Below, one piece after another: positions 23,801 to 32,481 of a DNA stretch of 64,000 nt. Source of the stretch: Drouetiella sp036703255. GTDB lineage: Bacteria > Cyanobacteriota > Cyanobacteriia > Elainellales > Elainellaceae. The stretch covers positions 30,529-94,528 of the forward strand of contig DATNPL010000242.1 in NCBI GenBank assembly GCA_036703255.1, in the 5' to 3' direction. Position 1 is the stretch's first letter, and each line of letters opens with the position of its first letter. Under the pieces are notes generated by a model. It did not search any database. It was not told the origin of the DNA and worked only from the letters and a program-made list of their open reading frames with translations. The position numbers and the translations under genes were made by a program.

Positions 23801-24712
23801 GTGCGTCTTGATGCCATGAAAGAAAAGATAGTTGATGATCCAGCTTCTAATTTTGAGCAGTCAAGCGTCCATCAATGGGCAGCACTTACAGATATTGCTT
23901 TACCTGCTAGACAGCCAAGGCAGTACTTTGATCCAGTAAAGCTAGAACAGCTTGTTGAATCGATTAAAGTTTATGGGGTTTTGGAGAACTTGATTGTTCG
24001 CCCCCTGCTTAATGCCGATAAGCAGTATGAACTGGTTACAGGAGAACGGCGTTACAAAGCAGCGAGTATTGTGGGTCTAACACAAGTGCCTGTCACGGTG
24101 CGGCAGCTAACCGATGAGCAAGCCTTGAGTGTGGCATTAATTGAGAACTTACAGCGCTCTGACCTTAGCCCCATTGAAGAAACAGAAGGAATTCTGCAAC
24201 TGTTATCCATTCAATTAAACCTGAAGAAGGACAAGGTGGTTGCCTTGCTGTATCGCATTCAGCACGAACAGAGAGGTAAGGTTGCCCATAACATTATCGG
24301 TAGCCCTCAGTTTGAACAGATTGAAACACTTTTTTCCAAATTAGGCAGGTTCACCTGGGAATCGTTCGTAGTTAACCGATTGCCTTTATTAAAGCTTCCA
24401 GCCGAAATGCTGGAGCTGGTACGATCAGGTCGGTTAGCGTATACAAAGGCGCAATTGCTTGCCAGAGTCAAAAATGAAGAACTGCAAGCCACTCTGCTTC
24501 AGGAAGCTCTAGAACACAATCTGAGCCTGAGTGAGATTCGTAAACGCATCAAGGGAAAAACGTTTAATGTCTCTCCAGAATCAACATCTTCTCAGGACGC
24601 GCTGAGACAGGCATATCAGCGCATTCGATTGTCCAGGGTATGGGAAGATCCGCATAAATGGAAACGAGTTAAGGAGTTACTTCAGGAACTCAAATCCCTC
24701 ATTGAGGAGTAG
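23801..24712 (+). CDS. ParB/RepB/Spo0J-family protein (second copy)
   Basis: 303 residues. A GTG at 23801 or ATG at 23816 may be used. The ParB N-terminal domain is plain: IALPARQPRQYFDPVKLEQL, ESIKVYGVLENLIVRP, ELVTGERRYKAAS and the helix-turn-helix region SVALIENLQRSDLSPIEETEG. A C-terminal helical part follows, then a basic tail. No parA lies beside it; the nearest ParA is at 223-861, so it is an orphan ParB or plasmid-specific adaptor. Its N terminus aligns by eye with the ParB at 1-239, suggesting duplication or merging of two replicons. Confidence 0.85.
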   Translation: MRLDAMKEKIVDDPASNFEQSSVHQWAALTDIALPARQPRQYFDPVKLEQLVESIKVYGVLENLIVRPLLNADKQYELVTGERRYKAASIVGLTQVPVTVRQLTDEQALSVALIENLQRSDLSPIEETEGILQLLSIQLNLKKDKVVALLYRIQHEQRGKVAHNIIGSPQFEQIETLFSKLGRFTWESFVVNRLPLLKLPAEMLELVRSGRLAYTKAQLLARVKNEELQATLLQEALEHNLSLSEIRKRIKGKTFNVSPESTSSQDALRQAYQRIRLSRVWEDPHKWKRVKELLQELKSLIEE

Positions 24713-24746
24713 ATTCAAGCTAGTCCTGTATATCGCCTTGATCCTA

Positions 24747-26285
24747 TTAGAGCAGGTCGTCGAGCGCTGTAAAAACTGAAGCAAGGTCTATTAGCTCCGC
24801 TTCAGGAGCTAAAGTTGATTTTATTGGTTCTTCCACTGGAACAGGTAATTGAGAAGCTGCTTGTGAAGAACGAAGCTGGTCGAGTTCCTGTTGTAGGAGC
24901 AGGATCTGCCGTTGCCGTTCTTCTAGTTCAGCAGTGAGATCAGTTGGCACTGAGTGATCAGAGCCTCTATTTTCAGGTTGCCTATCTTCAGGCTGAGAAG
25001 TAGAGGACAGCTTTTTTTTACCAGACGGATTATAAAGGATCTCCCGATTCTGGCTACGTCCTAAGTAGAACTTATAAATAGTTGGAACACCATTACCTAC
25101 ACTGTCTGCCAGTAGAGCCATATTGCTTGCAGTAAGTTCTCCATTCCTATCCATTTCTGCTGAAGTCTCAGTTATGTAAGTGTGTCTAGTGCTATTTGGA
25201 GGGCGATAGTGACTGATTCCCCCTTCTTCTAAGGGTATCTGTGCTAATCGTGAAACAATAGTACGCCATACTCTGCCGAACTTTCGGTCATTGAAATGGC
25301 TGCCGTCTGGCTCTGCGAAAACGAAATCATCGGGCTTGACTTGAGCAGGCATAATGCTTTTCAAAAGCTCCCTTAGATAAGGGGAGATTGGGAAAGGACG
25401 CGTTGGCACTGTTTTAGTGCCATTTTCGGCAATATACTCCCCCTCTATATAGGAAATAACCTCACAGAACGTAATCTCCCCTTTCTCTAAATTAACATGT
25501 CGCCAAGCTAGTGCATTTGCTTCCGCTGGACGGCAACCAGTCTCATCTTTAAATTCAATATAGGATAGGTATCGATTATATTTGGGAATTGCTGCAAAAG
25601 CAGCACCAATACGTTCCATCTCTCCCTCGTAAAACGGATCAGGATTAAATTTAGGTTTCAGTGCACGTAATCCTTCAATTAGGCTCTCAAAAGGATTGAT
25701 TTTGATCAATCCTTTCTTAACTGCCCAATCACAGCATTTTGATATAATCCTCAGTGTTGGAGTACTTACGGTTTTAGAATATTTTTGTATTCTAGAAACG
25801 ATATCCACAGCATCACTTAAAGATTTAGATGGCAGCTTGCCGATCATTCTACTAATTTTCGTGTAACCTTTATAAGTTGTTTTTCTAATTTTTCCAGTTA
25901 TCAACCTTTCAAGACCAAATTCTTCCCATAGTACATCTAGTGTTGGTTCTGCTTTCATTTTTAAAGATGAATTAGCAGTATTATTAGTTTCAATCGAAAC
26001 TGCCTCCCCAAAAATATATTCATGCAATTTTTGGGGATCGTAGTCTTTGAAGATATGAATACGGGCGTTGATTTGCTCAACAATTACTTGAGCATCATCC
26101 CTGTTTTTAGGTATGTCAGGGCAGCCTAGTGCGTAGTGATATTGCTTACCTGTCGGAGAGTATTTTGCAGGGACTGTAATTCGCAAACGCCCCTCGCGCA
26201 CGGTAACTGAAACGTTACCTCTTGGTGTTCTAGGCAGAGCTTCCTTCTTTCTTGTTTGACTCTTCTGCGATTTCGATCCTGTCAT
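24747..26285 (-). CDS. Tyrosine recombinase / integrase
   Basis: 512 residues. A basic N-terminal arm-binding region (NVSVTVREGRLRITVPAKYSPTGKQYHYALG) precedes a core-binding domain. Catalytic residues visible: R252 in DETGCRPAEANALAW, R367-H368 in PPNSTRHTYIT, and a terminal tyrosine in PTIYKFYLGRS (Y404 or Y407). The first conserved histidine of the H-x-x-R motif is replaced (N-S-T-R), so activity is not certain but common in this subgroup. A coiled-coil tail (LEERQRQILLLQQELDQLR) follows. It is not an integron integrase: no IntI-specific extra helix is apparent. A cluster of TACTTTAT-type repeats lies upstream. Confidence 0.85.
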   Translation of the reverse strand: MTGSKSQKSQTRKKEALPRTPRGNVSVTVREGRLRITVPAKYSPTGKQYHYALGCPDIPKNRDDAQVIVEQINARIHIFKDYDPQKLHEYIFGEAVSIETNNTANSSLKMKAEPTLDVLWEEFGLERLITGKIRKTTYKGYTKISRMIGKLPSKSLSDAVDIVSRIQKYSKTVSTPTLRIISKCCDWAVKKGLIKINPFESLIEGLRALKPKFNPDPFYEGEMERIGAAFAAIPKYNRYLSYIEFKDETGCRPAEANALAWRHVNLEKGEITFCEVISYIEGEYIAENGTKTVPTRPFPISPYLRELLKSIMPAQVKPDDFVFAEPDGSHFNDRKFGRVWRTIVSRLAQIPLEEGGISHYRPPNSTRHTYITETSAEMDRNGELTASNMALLADSVGNGVPTIYKFYLGRSQNREILYNPSGKKKLSSTSQPEDRQPENRGSDHSVPTDLTAELEERQRQILLLQQELDQLRSSQAASQLPVPVEEPIKSTLAPEAELIDLASVFTALDDLL

Positions 26286-26298
26286 AAAATTTGCACTT

Positions 26299-26590
26299 AA
26301 AAAGTACTTTATTTGTCAAAAAACCGATATTTCCAGAAAAGAGCGATCGGCTGAAACGCTTTACTACCAATAATTTCGCTAATATTGTTATACTTTATCT
26401 AAAGTATGACGAAATTCGTATAACCTATAGAGGTCAACGGTTTTAGGCCAGCTCAAACAGCTACGTACTTTATCTCGTACTTTAAGCGCTTTCTAGGCAG
26501 GCGCTAGACCAGCCCAGCACGACATTCTGCGAACTTTTTTCGCACTTAAGTCTGCACAGGATTACTGGTTCGATCGCTCGTACTTCGGTA
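26299..26590. repeat. TACTTTA-type repeats and an 18-bp palindrome upstream of the integrase
   Basis: AAGTACTTTATTTG (about 26301), ATACTTTATCTAAAGTAT (26390-26407, arms of 8 bp around TC), GTACTTTATCTCGTACTTTAAG (about 26465), and GTACTTCGG (about 26579). Inverted ACTTTA arms near a tyrosine recombinase gene could be core or arm sites for it. Confidence 0.4.
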
Positions 26591-26598
26591 TTGCCGAA

Positions 26599-26740
26599 TT
26601 GATATTGAATCTAGCCGGGGTCAATTCCCCGCCGCTCTGCGGCGAAACTTCAAGCTTGCAATGTCAGCTATTGGCTGACGAGCCAAACGAGTTCCATACC
26701 CCACTGCTTGCGGCGAGGTCGTTGATTTCAATTCACTTGA
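26599..26740. repeat. Palindrome-bounded segment, IS200/IS605-like or PATE remnant
   Basis: About 140 bp bounded by hairpin-forming ends: CCGGGG...CCCCG and GCCGC/GCGGC at the left, then a second CCCCACTGC...GCGGCGAGG at the right, between near TTGAATC and GATTTCAATTC. No ORF of a transposase is inside. The layout recalls palindrome-associated elements mobilised by IS200/IS605 transposases. Weak evidence. Confidence 0.3.
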
Positions 26741-27752
26741 ACTTTAACCCTCATCTGAATGAAGAGGGAACCAGCTTTTTGCCTCCCTTTTCCTTAGAGA
26801 GGGCTGAAGATATGGAAACTACTTGCGTTAGCAAAGCCTAAGAGCAGACAAGGTAGCCATGTAATAGCAGGATTTTGGTAGTTTTAATCCCATCAAAAGC
26901 CAATTCTTGCCCTTTGGGGCGTATACAAGCAAAAGGAATTGCTGCTTATACTCCGTTGCAAGCAGATGGGTTCTTGATTGAAATTTTTCATCTTCAAGGC
27001 TTGTAATCAAGATGAAAAATAGCTAGTAAAAATAGTCACAACATTCCTAATTCCTAATACCTCCTTCGACAACAGGAATTTTGCTCTAAAGAGCTTAGGC
27101 GTTCTTGGGCAAATTAAGATACAAAACTGATTTTAATTTCCCATAGTGTCCCCTCGGTAGATTCTGTCGATTCTTGGTGAAGCCTGTTATCCTTTACTGT
27201 CTCTATACTTACTACAAAACCGCTCTTCTGTCAATCACCTTATTGATATTTTTTTATGGAAAATTGAGTAAAAAAAATTGAGTTACGTTTGCCTTTATGA
27301 GTAATTTTCTACTCTAAATTTGTTTAACAGTATTTTAATAACGTTTACCCTCTTTATCAAATTATTGGTATCAAACTAATCTTAGATTGATCATTGATAG
27401 CTTCTTAAGAGCTAAATAGCTATTGTAGACAGTAGAATTATGCTTCTGTAATACTTTTATCCGTTACTTCAAAATCAATGTCACCTGCTTGCAGTGCACC
27501 TTCCACGGCTTGCATAGAACTTATCTGAGCGGATCTAGCAACTTTCTCTTTTGCGATGACAAACAGAACGTCTCCAGATTTCAACGCCCTGTTTGTCATC
27601 GTTTACCAAGACGTTCAAGCAAATACTTGTTGTTGGACAAACTCTCGCCATACCCTTACAAGTCGCCAGTCAAAGCAGAAGTATTTAGCTCCTGATATGG
27701 TCGCATCTTGGTTTTAGATGAAGGGCATACTAGACTTGCGTTAGTTGAAGGG
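26741..27752. other. Gene-poor AT-rich stretch
   Basis: No ORF with family features. From about 27030 to 27440 the base composition is strongly AT-rich with runs of A and T. I see no tRNA or terminator structure strong enough to annotate. Confidence 0.4.
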
Positions 27753-28255
27753 ATGAATCTTGCCCCTCTGGCTTGCCGCCTACTGGCTCGATTATTGTCC
27801 TTACCGCTGCTCGTCATCGCGGTAGGGTGCAGTGCTGCTTCAAAGAAGATTATCAGCCTCCCCCAATACGGCAACTGTTTCGACAACGTCCCAACAGGCA
27901 ATACAGCCCTCTACTTCAACGGCAGCTTCAGCCACCATCATCTCGCCTGGAGCTGGAGACACTCAACGGATTAACCAGCAAAGGCAAAGAATTACAGTCA
28001 GGGTTAGCCTGTCTAGATGCGCCTGAGCGCGACCAGCCAAGAAGCAAAGCATCAGCCGATCGGTCGCGGCAATGGGTACCTAGCAGTCAGGTAGTCTAGA
28101 TTCATCCAGTTAATACTGAGCGCTATGGATGCACCGTTGCTGAAGTGTATGTGGCGAATCAGTCCATCAACCTGCAATTGCTGCAAGAAGATATGGCAGT
28201 GGTCTATACCTACCTAATGCTTAATTACGCTCAGGATGAGTCTCCATGTCTATAA
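27753..28255 (+). pseudogene. Broken thermonuclease (staphylococcal nuclease-like) lipoprotein gene
   Basis: ATG 27753 starts a lipoprotein signal LLSLPLLVIAVGC in frame 0. The frame then switches (about 27840) to one giving GDTQRINQQRQRITVRV, and again (about 28015) to one giving LACLDAPERDQP. After a TAG at 28097 the same frame continues NTERYGCTVAEVYVANQSIN, LQEDMAVVYTYLMLNY. Together these are the SNase motifs: D-G-D-T strand, ...C-I-D-A-P-E and Y-G-R-x-V-A-x-V. Two frameshifts and one stop make it dead; the R of YGR is also Cys. Sequence error is the alternative explanation. Confidence 0.7.
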
Positions 28256-28330
28256 AAGCGATCGACATCCATCTATTGCAGCTATAGCACTCAAACTTCT
28301 GACGCCATTCTCCCGTGTCGGACAAGTGCT

Positions 28331-28630
28331 CTACTCTTCAGGCAGCATCTGCGCTTGGCAGTCTGGGCGGACTGTAGGAGCAGTCTCAACTGAGTGTTCT
28401 TGAAAGGAGCCAATTCCAAAAAAACGATCCAGGATAAGCTTGTCTCGAAGCTTCAGATCGGGATAGTCTTCAACGTCTTCACTCCAACACTCATCGATTT
28501 CTTCTAAGAGCATGCTCCGTATCCAGCTTAGAACACCGTCGGGTTGAGAGGCATTACACCAAGCTTCTATCACCTCAGAATCATTCTTTCCTAATAAAGT
28601 TACTAGTGCTTCTCGTTGTTTCTTATTCAT
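28331..28630 (-). CDS. Small hypothetical protein
   Basis: 99 residues, acidic, helical (LEEIDECWSEDVEDYPDLKLRDKLILDRF). No signal peptide, no TM, no recognised domain. The start codon ATG follows a low-complexity AT-rich leader. It is isolated between a pseudogene and a non-coding stretch. Codon composition looks coding, but the call rests only on an open frame with sensible composition. Confidence 0.45.
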   Translation of the reverse strand: MNKKQREALVTLLGKNDSEVIEAWCNASQPDGVLSWIRSMLLEEIDECWSEDVEDYPDLKLRDKLILDRFFGIGSFQEHSVETAPTVRPDCQAQMLPEE

Positions 28631-29074
28631 GACTTATCTTGTGTCTATAAACGTATCTTTATTATCTCATTTATCTTCTGTTTATGACAGCACTATATTT
28701 CTATAACTGTATACTTCTGCTTATGATTTTATTTTCATAGATCTTTTATTATTATCATTCTAATTTTCAAGAGCACCTTATCTCTCTGTTGTTACCGAGT
28801 CACAAACGGCCTCAGAGTCAACTTACTGAGCCTTTGGTACAAAACAAACAACCTGAACACTAAAGTTGTAGTCACGAAGTCCGGCATCAATGAATGTCAC
28901 CGCCACAAGCGGACGATGTATCACTTCGCTCCACTCGCACACTTCGTGGGGCTACCATTTACAGATGGGAAGTGGCGAGCGAGTTAGTGATCCTTGCTGC
29001 CGATCGTAGGCAGCGAGGATGACCAGGACTTCATGATGGGCTTACTGAGATTGCCCCATAGCAGGGGCAGAGGC
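28631..29074. other. Non-coding stretch with one hairpin
   Basis: The first 160 bp are very AT-rich. Near the end CCTTGCTGCC (28992-29001) pairs with GGCAGCGAGG (29009-29018), which might stop transcription of the minus-strand gene at 29075, though no T-run follows. Confidence 0.35.
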
Positions 29075-29656
29075 TCAAGCTTTAGCAGCTCTGCGACCTC
29101 TAGTCGCGCTAGAACGCTGGGTTGATTCCGCCTTAGTCTGTGAGGCCGTTTTAGCCGCTCGTCCTCGACGGGGCTTCTCCACCTCAGCCTCGACTTCAGG
29201 GGGTGCTGCCACAGCAGTCTTACGTCGCCCTTTCGTTGCCTTTGCCACAGGAGTTGTCTCAGGCTTGTCGCTGCCCTCAAGGGTCTCTGCTTCTGGTTCA
29301 GGCTGCACCTCTTCTAAGATCGGCTCAGCGCTGGGTACTTTTGCCTTCCGCTTTGTCTTAGCCTTGGACGACGCCTGCTTCTGCGTGGTGCGACTACCGT
29401 TCGTGAGCACATAACGCTTCAGCGTGGCGGGGCTGATGACGATCGCCACTTCTGCTAAAAGTGCTGCTACATCTTCGTAACTGTAGCCTTTGGCGAGTGC
29501 AGCCTTGATGAGGTCTTGGAGCTGAGACACGGCCTCTCGCAGAGAGATCTGCTCTTTTGTTTTCTCCGGTAAGTCTTGCAGCAGCGATCCCACCTGGTCT
29601 AGTGCAGTCTGAGGAACATTGCCCGCTCTAGCTCGTTTAAGTGTTGCAGTTGTCAT
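29075..29656 (-). CDS. Plasmid-type small HTH-like protein with basic Lys/Ala tail
   Basis: 193 residues. Residues 20-85 look like a small DNA-binding domain: EQISLREAVSQLQDLIKAALAKGYSYEDVAALLAEVAIVISPATLKRYV, the pattern (GYS-EE-A-LL ... ISP-TL--Y) seen in MobC/TraK- and KfrA-like plasmid accessory proteins. The last 100 residues are lysine-, alanine- and proline-rich, with RGR repeats, fit for nonspecific DNA contact. Mobilisation accessory role is a guess; no relaxase gene is found in the window. Codon use matches the plasmid core genes. Confidence 0.6.
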   Translation of the reverse strand: MTTATLKRARAGNVPQTALDQVGSLLQDLPEKTKEQISLREAVSQLQDLIKAALAKGYSYEDVAALLAEVAIVISPATLKRYVLTNGSRTTQKQASSKAKTKRKAKVPSAEPILEEVQPEPEAETLEGSDKPETTPVAKATKGRRKTAVAAPPEVEAEVEKPRRGRAAKTASQTKAESTQRSSATRGRRAAKA

Positions 29657-29677
29657 TTTTGAATCACCAGGGATTGA

Positions 29678-29890
29678 TTACGATGCCCTCATTGTATTTA
29701 CAGGCTGATCAAATGAACTCATCAATCTGGTGATTTCTGTATCTTTACCGGAATATATTGAGGGCAAGGTTGAGTCATCCTCGATCGCCTCCCTGTAGTT
29801 GTTGACGCCTCGTTCAAGGCTGGCAAAAACGCTATTGAGATAGAATGCGGTGCCATTGGGATGAATAGAGAGAGTCCAGTACCTTCCCAT
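29678..29890 (-). CDS. Doubtful 70-residue ORF
   Basis: 70 residues with no recognised domain. Its start lies only 5 bp from the divergent start of the NERD/helicase gene, leaving no room for two promoters, so one of the two starts or this ORF may be wrong. Confidence 0.2.
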   Translation of the reverse strand: MGRYWTLSIHPNGTAFYLNSVFASLERGVNNYREAIEDDSTLPSIYSGKDTEITRLMSSFDQPVNTMRAS

Positions 29891-29895
29891 CTTTC

Positions 29896-31755
29896 ATGGC
29901 TATTTTACTGACAGGATGTGGCAATCGCTTTCAAACCATTACACCTGGAGAACGCCGCCTTAGCCAGCGCCTGCAAGAGAAGCTCGATGACGATGCCTTG
30001 ATCTGGTTTAATGCCCCGATCGGTCGAAGACGCCTGCATCCCGATTTCATTGTTCTCCACCCCAGCCGAGGGCTACTGGTTCTTGAGGTGAAAGATTGGC
30101 ACCTCGATACGATCGAGCAGATCACTCCATCGACCGTCACGCTAATCACTACAGACGGGCCGAAGGAGGTTGAGAACCCCTTAGAACAGGCAAGAGGCTA
30201 TGTTCTGGCCATCAAGAAGCTGCTCGAACGTGACCCCTTACTGGTGGAGTCATCCGGGCGATATCAAGGCAACCTGGCGTTTCCCTATAGCTATGGCGTT
30301 GTTCTCAGCCACATCACGCGCCGCGTCTTTGAGTCTCAGCCTGCATTAGTGGGAGCGATCGAACCCAACCTGGTTCTCTGCAAAGATGAAATGACCGAGC
30401 GCGTGGATGCTGAGGTGTTTCAACAGCAGCTTTGGAACTTCTGCCCCTACGCGTTTGGCGAACCCTTGACGACAGCGCAAATCGATCGCATCCGCTGGCA
30501 CATCTTCCCAGAACTGCGTCCCCATCTACAGCTCTCTCTACTGGAGCCGAATGCACCTGAAACAGAGCTAGTCATCCCCGATTTAATCGAGGTGATGGAC
30601 TTGCAGCAAGAACAACTTGCTCGCTGTCTGGGAGACGGGCATCGCATCATTCATGGCGTGGCAGGCAGTGGCAAGACGCTGATTCTGGCCTATCGCTGCC
30701 AACGGCTTTTAGAAGAGATACATCAGCCGATCTTAGTGCTGTGTTTCAATGTGCCTTTGGCAGCACGCTTACGACAGATGCTACATGCCAAGGGTATCAA
30801 CAGCGATCGAATCTCGGTGCGCCATTTTCATCGCTGGTGTGCTGAGCTATTGCAAGCCCATCACATTGCCAAACCCAGCTGGAATCAGTTTCAAGGAGAA
30901 GCCTACGTCAATGAACTGGTGGGGCGAGTGATGCGATCGCTTCAGCAAGGATTAATCCCGGCAGGGCAGTATGGGGCGGTGTTAGTGGATGAGGGGCATG
31001 ACTTTCAACCGGACTGGCTGAAGCTGGTGGTGCAGATGATTAGCCCAGACACCCAATCCTTGCTGCTGCTGTATGACGATGCCCAGAACCTTTACGGCAA
31101 CCCCAAACAGCAGAAGTTCAGCTTTAAGAGCGTGGGCATTCAGGCGCAAGGACGAACGACCATCCTCAAGGTGAATTACCGCAATACGGCTGAAGTGCTG
31201 GCAGTGGCTTACGCCTTTGCCCAGGAGTTCTTCACCTCAACTGAGGGCAGTGATGAAGATGCCCCTGTGTTGATTCAGCCACAAACCGCAGGACGACGAG
31301 GACTCAAGCCAGAGCTGATTCGCCTATCCAGCTTCCGCCACGAAGTGGAGTATCTAGCCCAGCGCGCCCAGCAGCTCCATGAGCGCGGCACCCCCTGGCA
31401 AGAGATGACCATTCTCTATCGCTCTAAGTTCATGGCCGAGCAGATCTGCCGCCAGTTTGAACAAGCGCAACTGCCGATCGCCTGGGTGAGTCGAGATAGC
31501 GATAGCCGTAACTATGAGGCTATGGCTCCCAGTCTTAAACTGATCACGATGCACGCTAGCAAGGGATTAGAGTTCTCGGTTGTCTTCGTCCCCGGCATCG
31601 GCTTTTTACCGCATTCCCAATCAACGCCAGCGGCAGAAGCGCGGTTGCTCTATGTGGCCATGACTAGAGCTATTGATCAATTGATCATGACCTGCGATCG
31701 CGCCTCAGCTTTCGTCTCTAAGGTTGGTAAAGCCTTGCAATGTGTCCAAGGATAG
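29896..31755 (+). CDS. NERD nuclease domain plus UvrD-type helicase
   Basis: 619 residues. The N-terminal NERD domain (about 10-110) holds HPDFIVLHPSRGLLVLEVKDW, giving D50...E64-x-K66 of the PD-(D/E)XK pattern. A superfamily 1 helicase follows: Walker A GVAGSGKT near 254-261, Walker B AVLVDEGHDF near 365, LKVNYRNTAEVLA (motif IV-like), MHASKGLEF and LLYVAMTRA near the C terminus. NERD-helicases occur in mobile islands, and one family (Nhi) provides phage defence; whether this belongs to that group is inference. The gene stands alone on the plus strand, with an inverted repeat 225 bp downstream. Confidence 0.85.
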   Translation: MAILLTGCGNRFQTITPGERRLSQRLQEKLDDDALIWFNAPIGRRRLHPDFIVLHPSRGLLVLEVKDWHLDTIEQITPSTVTLITTDGPKEVENPLEQARGYVLAIKKLLERDPLLVESSGRYQGNLAFPYSYGVVLSHITRRVFESQPALVGAIEPNLVLCKDEMTERVDAEVFQQQLWNFCPYAFGEPLTTAQIDRIRWHIFPELRPHLQLSLLEPNAPETELVIPDLIEVMDLQQEQLARCLGDGHRIIHGVAGSGKTLILAYRCQRLLEEIHQPILVLCFNVPLAARLRQMLHAKGINSDRISVRHFHRWCAELLQAHHIAKPSWNQFQGEAYVNELVGRVMRSLQQGLIPAGQYGAVLVDEGHDFQPDWLKLVVQMISPDTQSLLLLYDDAQNLYGNPKQQKFSFKSVGIQAQGRTTILKVNYRNTAEVLAVAYAFAQEFFTSTEGSDEDAPVLIQPQTAGRRGLKPELIRLSSFRHEVEYLAQRAQQLHERGTPWQEMTILYRSKFMAEQICRQFEQAQLPIAWVSRDSDSRNYEAMAPSLKLITMHASKGLEFSVVFVPGIGFLPHSQSTPAAEARLLYVAMTRAIDQLIMTCDRASAFVSKVGKALQCVQG

Positions 31756-31978
31756 GGTGGAACACAGGGCGTGACGCTGTTTCAAACAGGAGAAAATCAC
31801 CATCCAGCGGCTGGATCAACGATTCAAGTTAAGCAGGTGCGATCTCAGCGAGTGGGAGATGTCTTGAAGTTGAAGTAGAGCGAGACGAACAAGTATCGTC
31901 CTTGGCATAGCTGAGAATTTATGCCGATGCGATCGCGCAAATCTATGAGCTAGAGCTTTGAGAGATGGAATCGGTATT

Positions 31979-32014
31979 AACCTATTGCCATTGAATCTCG
32001 TTCTGCAATAGGTT
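31979..32014. repeat. 10-bp inverted repeat
   Basis: AACCTATTGC (31979-31988) and GCAATAGGTT (32005-32014), perfect, 16-nt loop. Possible terminator or end of an older element; no T-run. Confidence 0.45.
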
Positions 32015-32101
32015 TATGCAATGCTAGAACGCTTGAGCGCTCGTTGCTTGAAATTAGTTGCAAAAATGAACAATAGTGGGACAGTTTGATGAGCTTACCC
32101 C

Positions 32102-32437
32102 ATGCCTGCTCAGTTTCTCTCTGACTCAGATCATGATCGCTTAAATCGCTTTCCGCAAGAGATCACACAGACCGATTTAGACCGCTTCTTTTGGTTATCT
32201 CCAGACGATCACCGTGCCATTTTAGGATTACGCAGTGATCATAATCGGCTGGGTTTTGCCCTGTTTTTGTGCTGCTTACGCTATCTGGGATTCTTCCCAG
32301 AACAGTTGTTACAGCTTCCTGCCTTCATAATTGAATATGTCGCTGTGCAGCTACAGGTGTCTGCTGATGCCCTCTCCCTTTATGAAACGCACGAGTACTC
32401 AGTTCTGACAGTTTCCAGTGTGCTGCTGCTAGCTTGA
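32102..32437 (+). pseudogene. tnpA: Tn3-family transposase, N-terminal fragment (DUF4158)
   Basis: About 95 residues match the N terminus of Tn3-type TnpA: LSDSDHDRLNRFPQEITQTDL, FFWLSPDDHRAILGL, NRLGFALFLCCLRYLGFFP, and the alanine-leucine turn ALSLYETHE. Tn3 transposases are about 1000 residues, so 90% is missing. The frame turns into unrelated codons at about 32396, exactly where the inverted repeat that bounds the following kinase begins. The rest of the transposase is not found in the window. This is the relic of a Tn3 element, with 38-bp Tn3-like ends elsewhere (44215-44775). Confidence 0.8.
32398..32416 (+). repeat. Left inverted repeat bounding the CHASE4 kinase
   Basis: CTCAGTTCTGACAGTTTCC. 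Its reverse complement recurs at 34581-34600 with one inserted base. It begins where the Tn3 fragment loses its frame. Confidence 0.6.
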
Positions 32438-32481
32438 GGTTAAGGTGGTATAGATTACTGCTGTTACCGGGAGTAGATGCT

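Noticed and set aside
24747..26285. Integron integrase IntI to accompany the attC-like sites
   Set aside because: The recombinase lacks IntI-like features I could see, is 12 kb away, and has an arm-binding N terminus like a phage or plasmid integrase.
26599..26841. 80-residue plus-strand ORF
   Set aside because: It is made largely of palindromic DNA; no domain or ribosome binding site.
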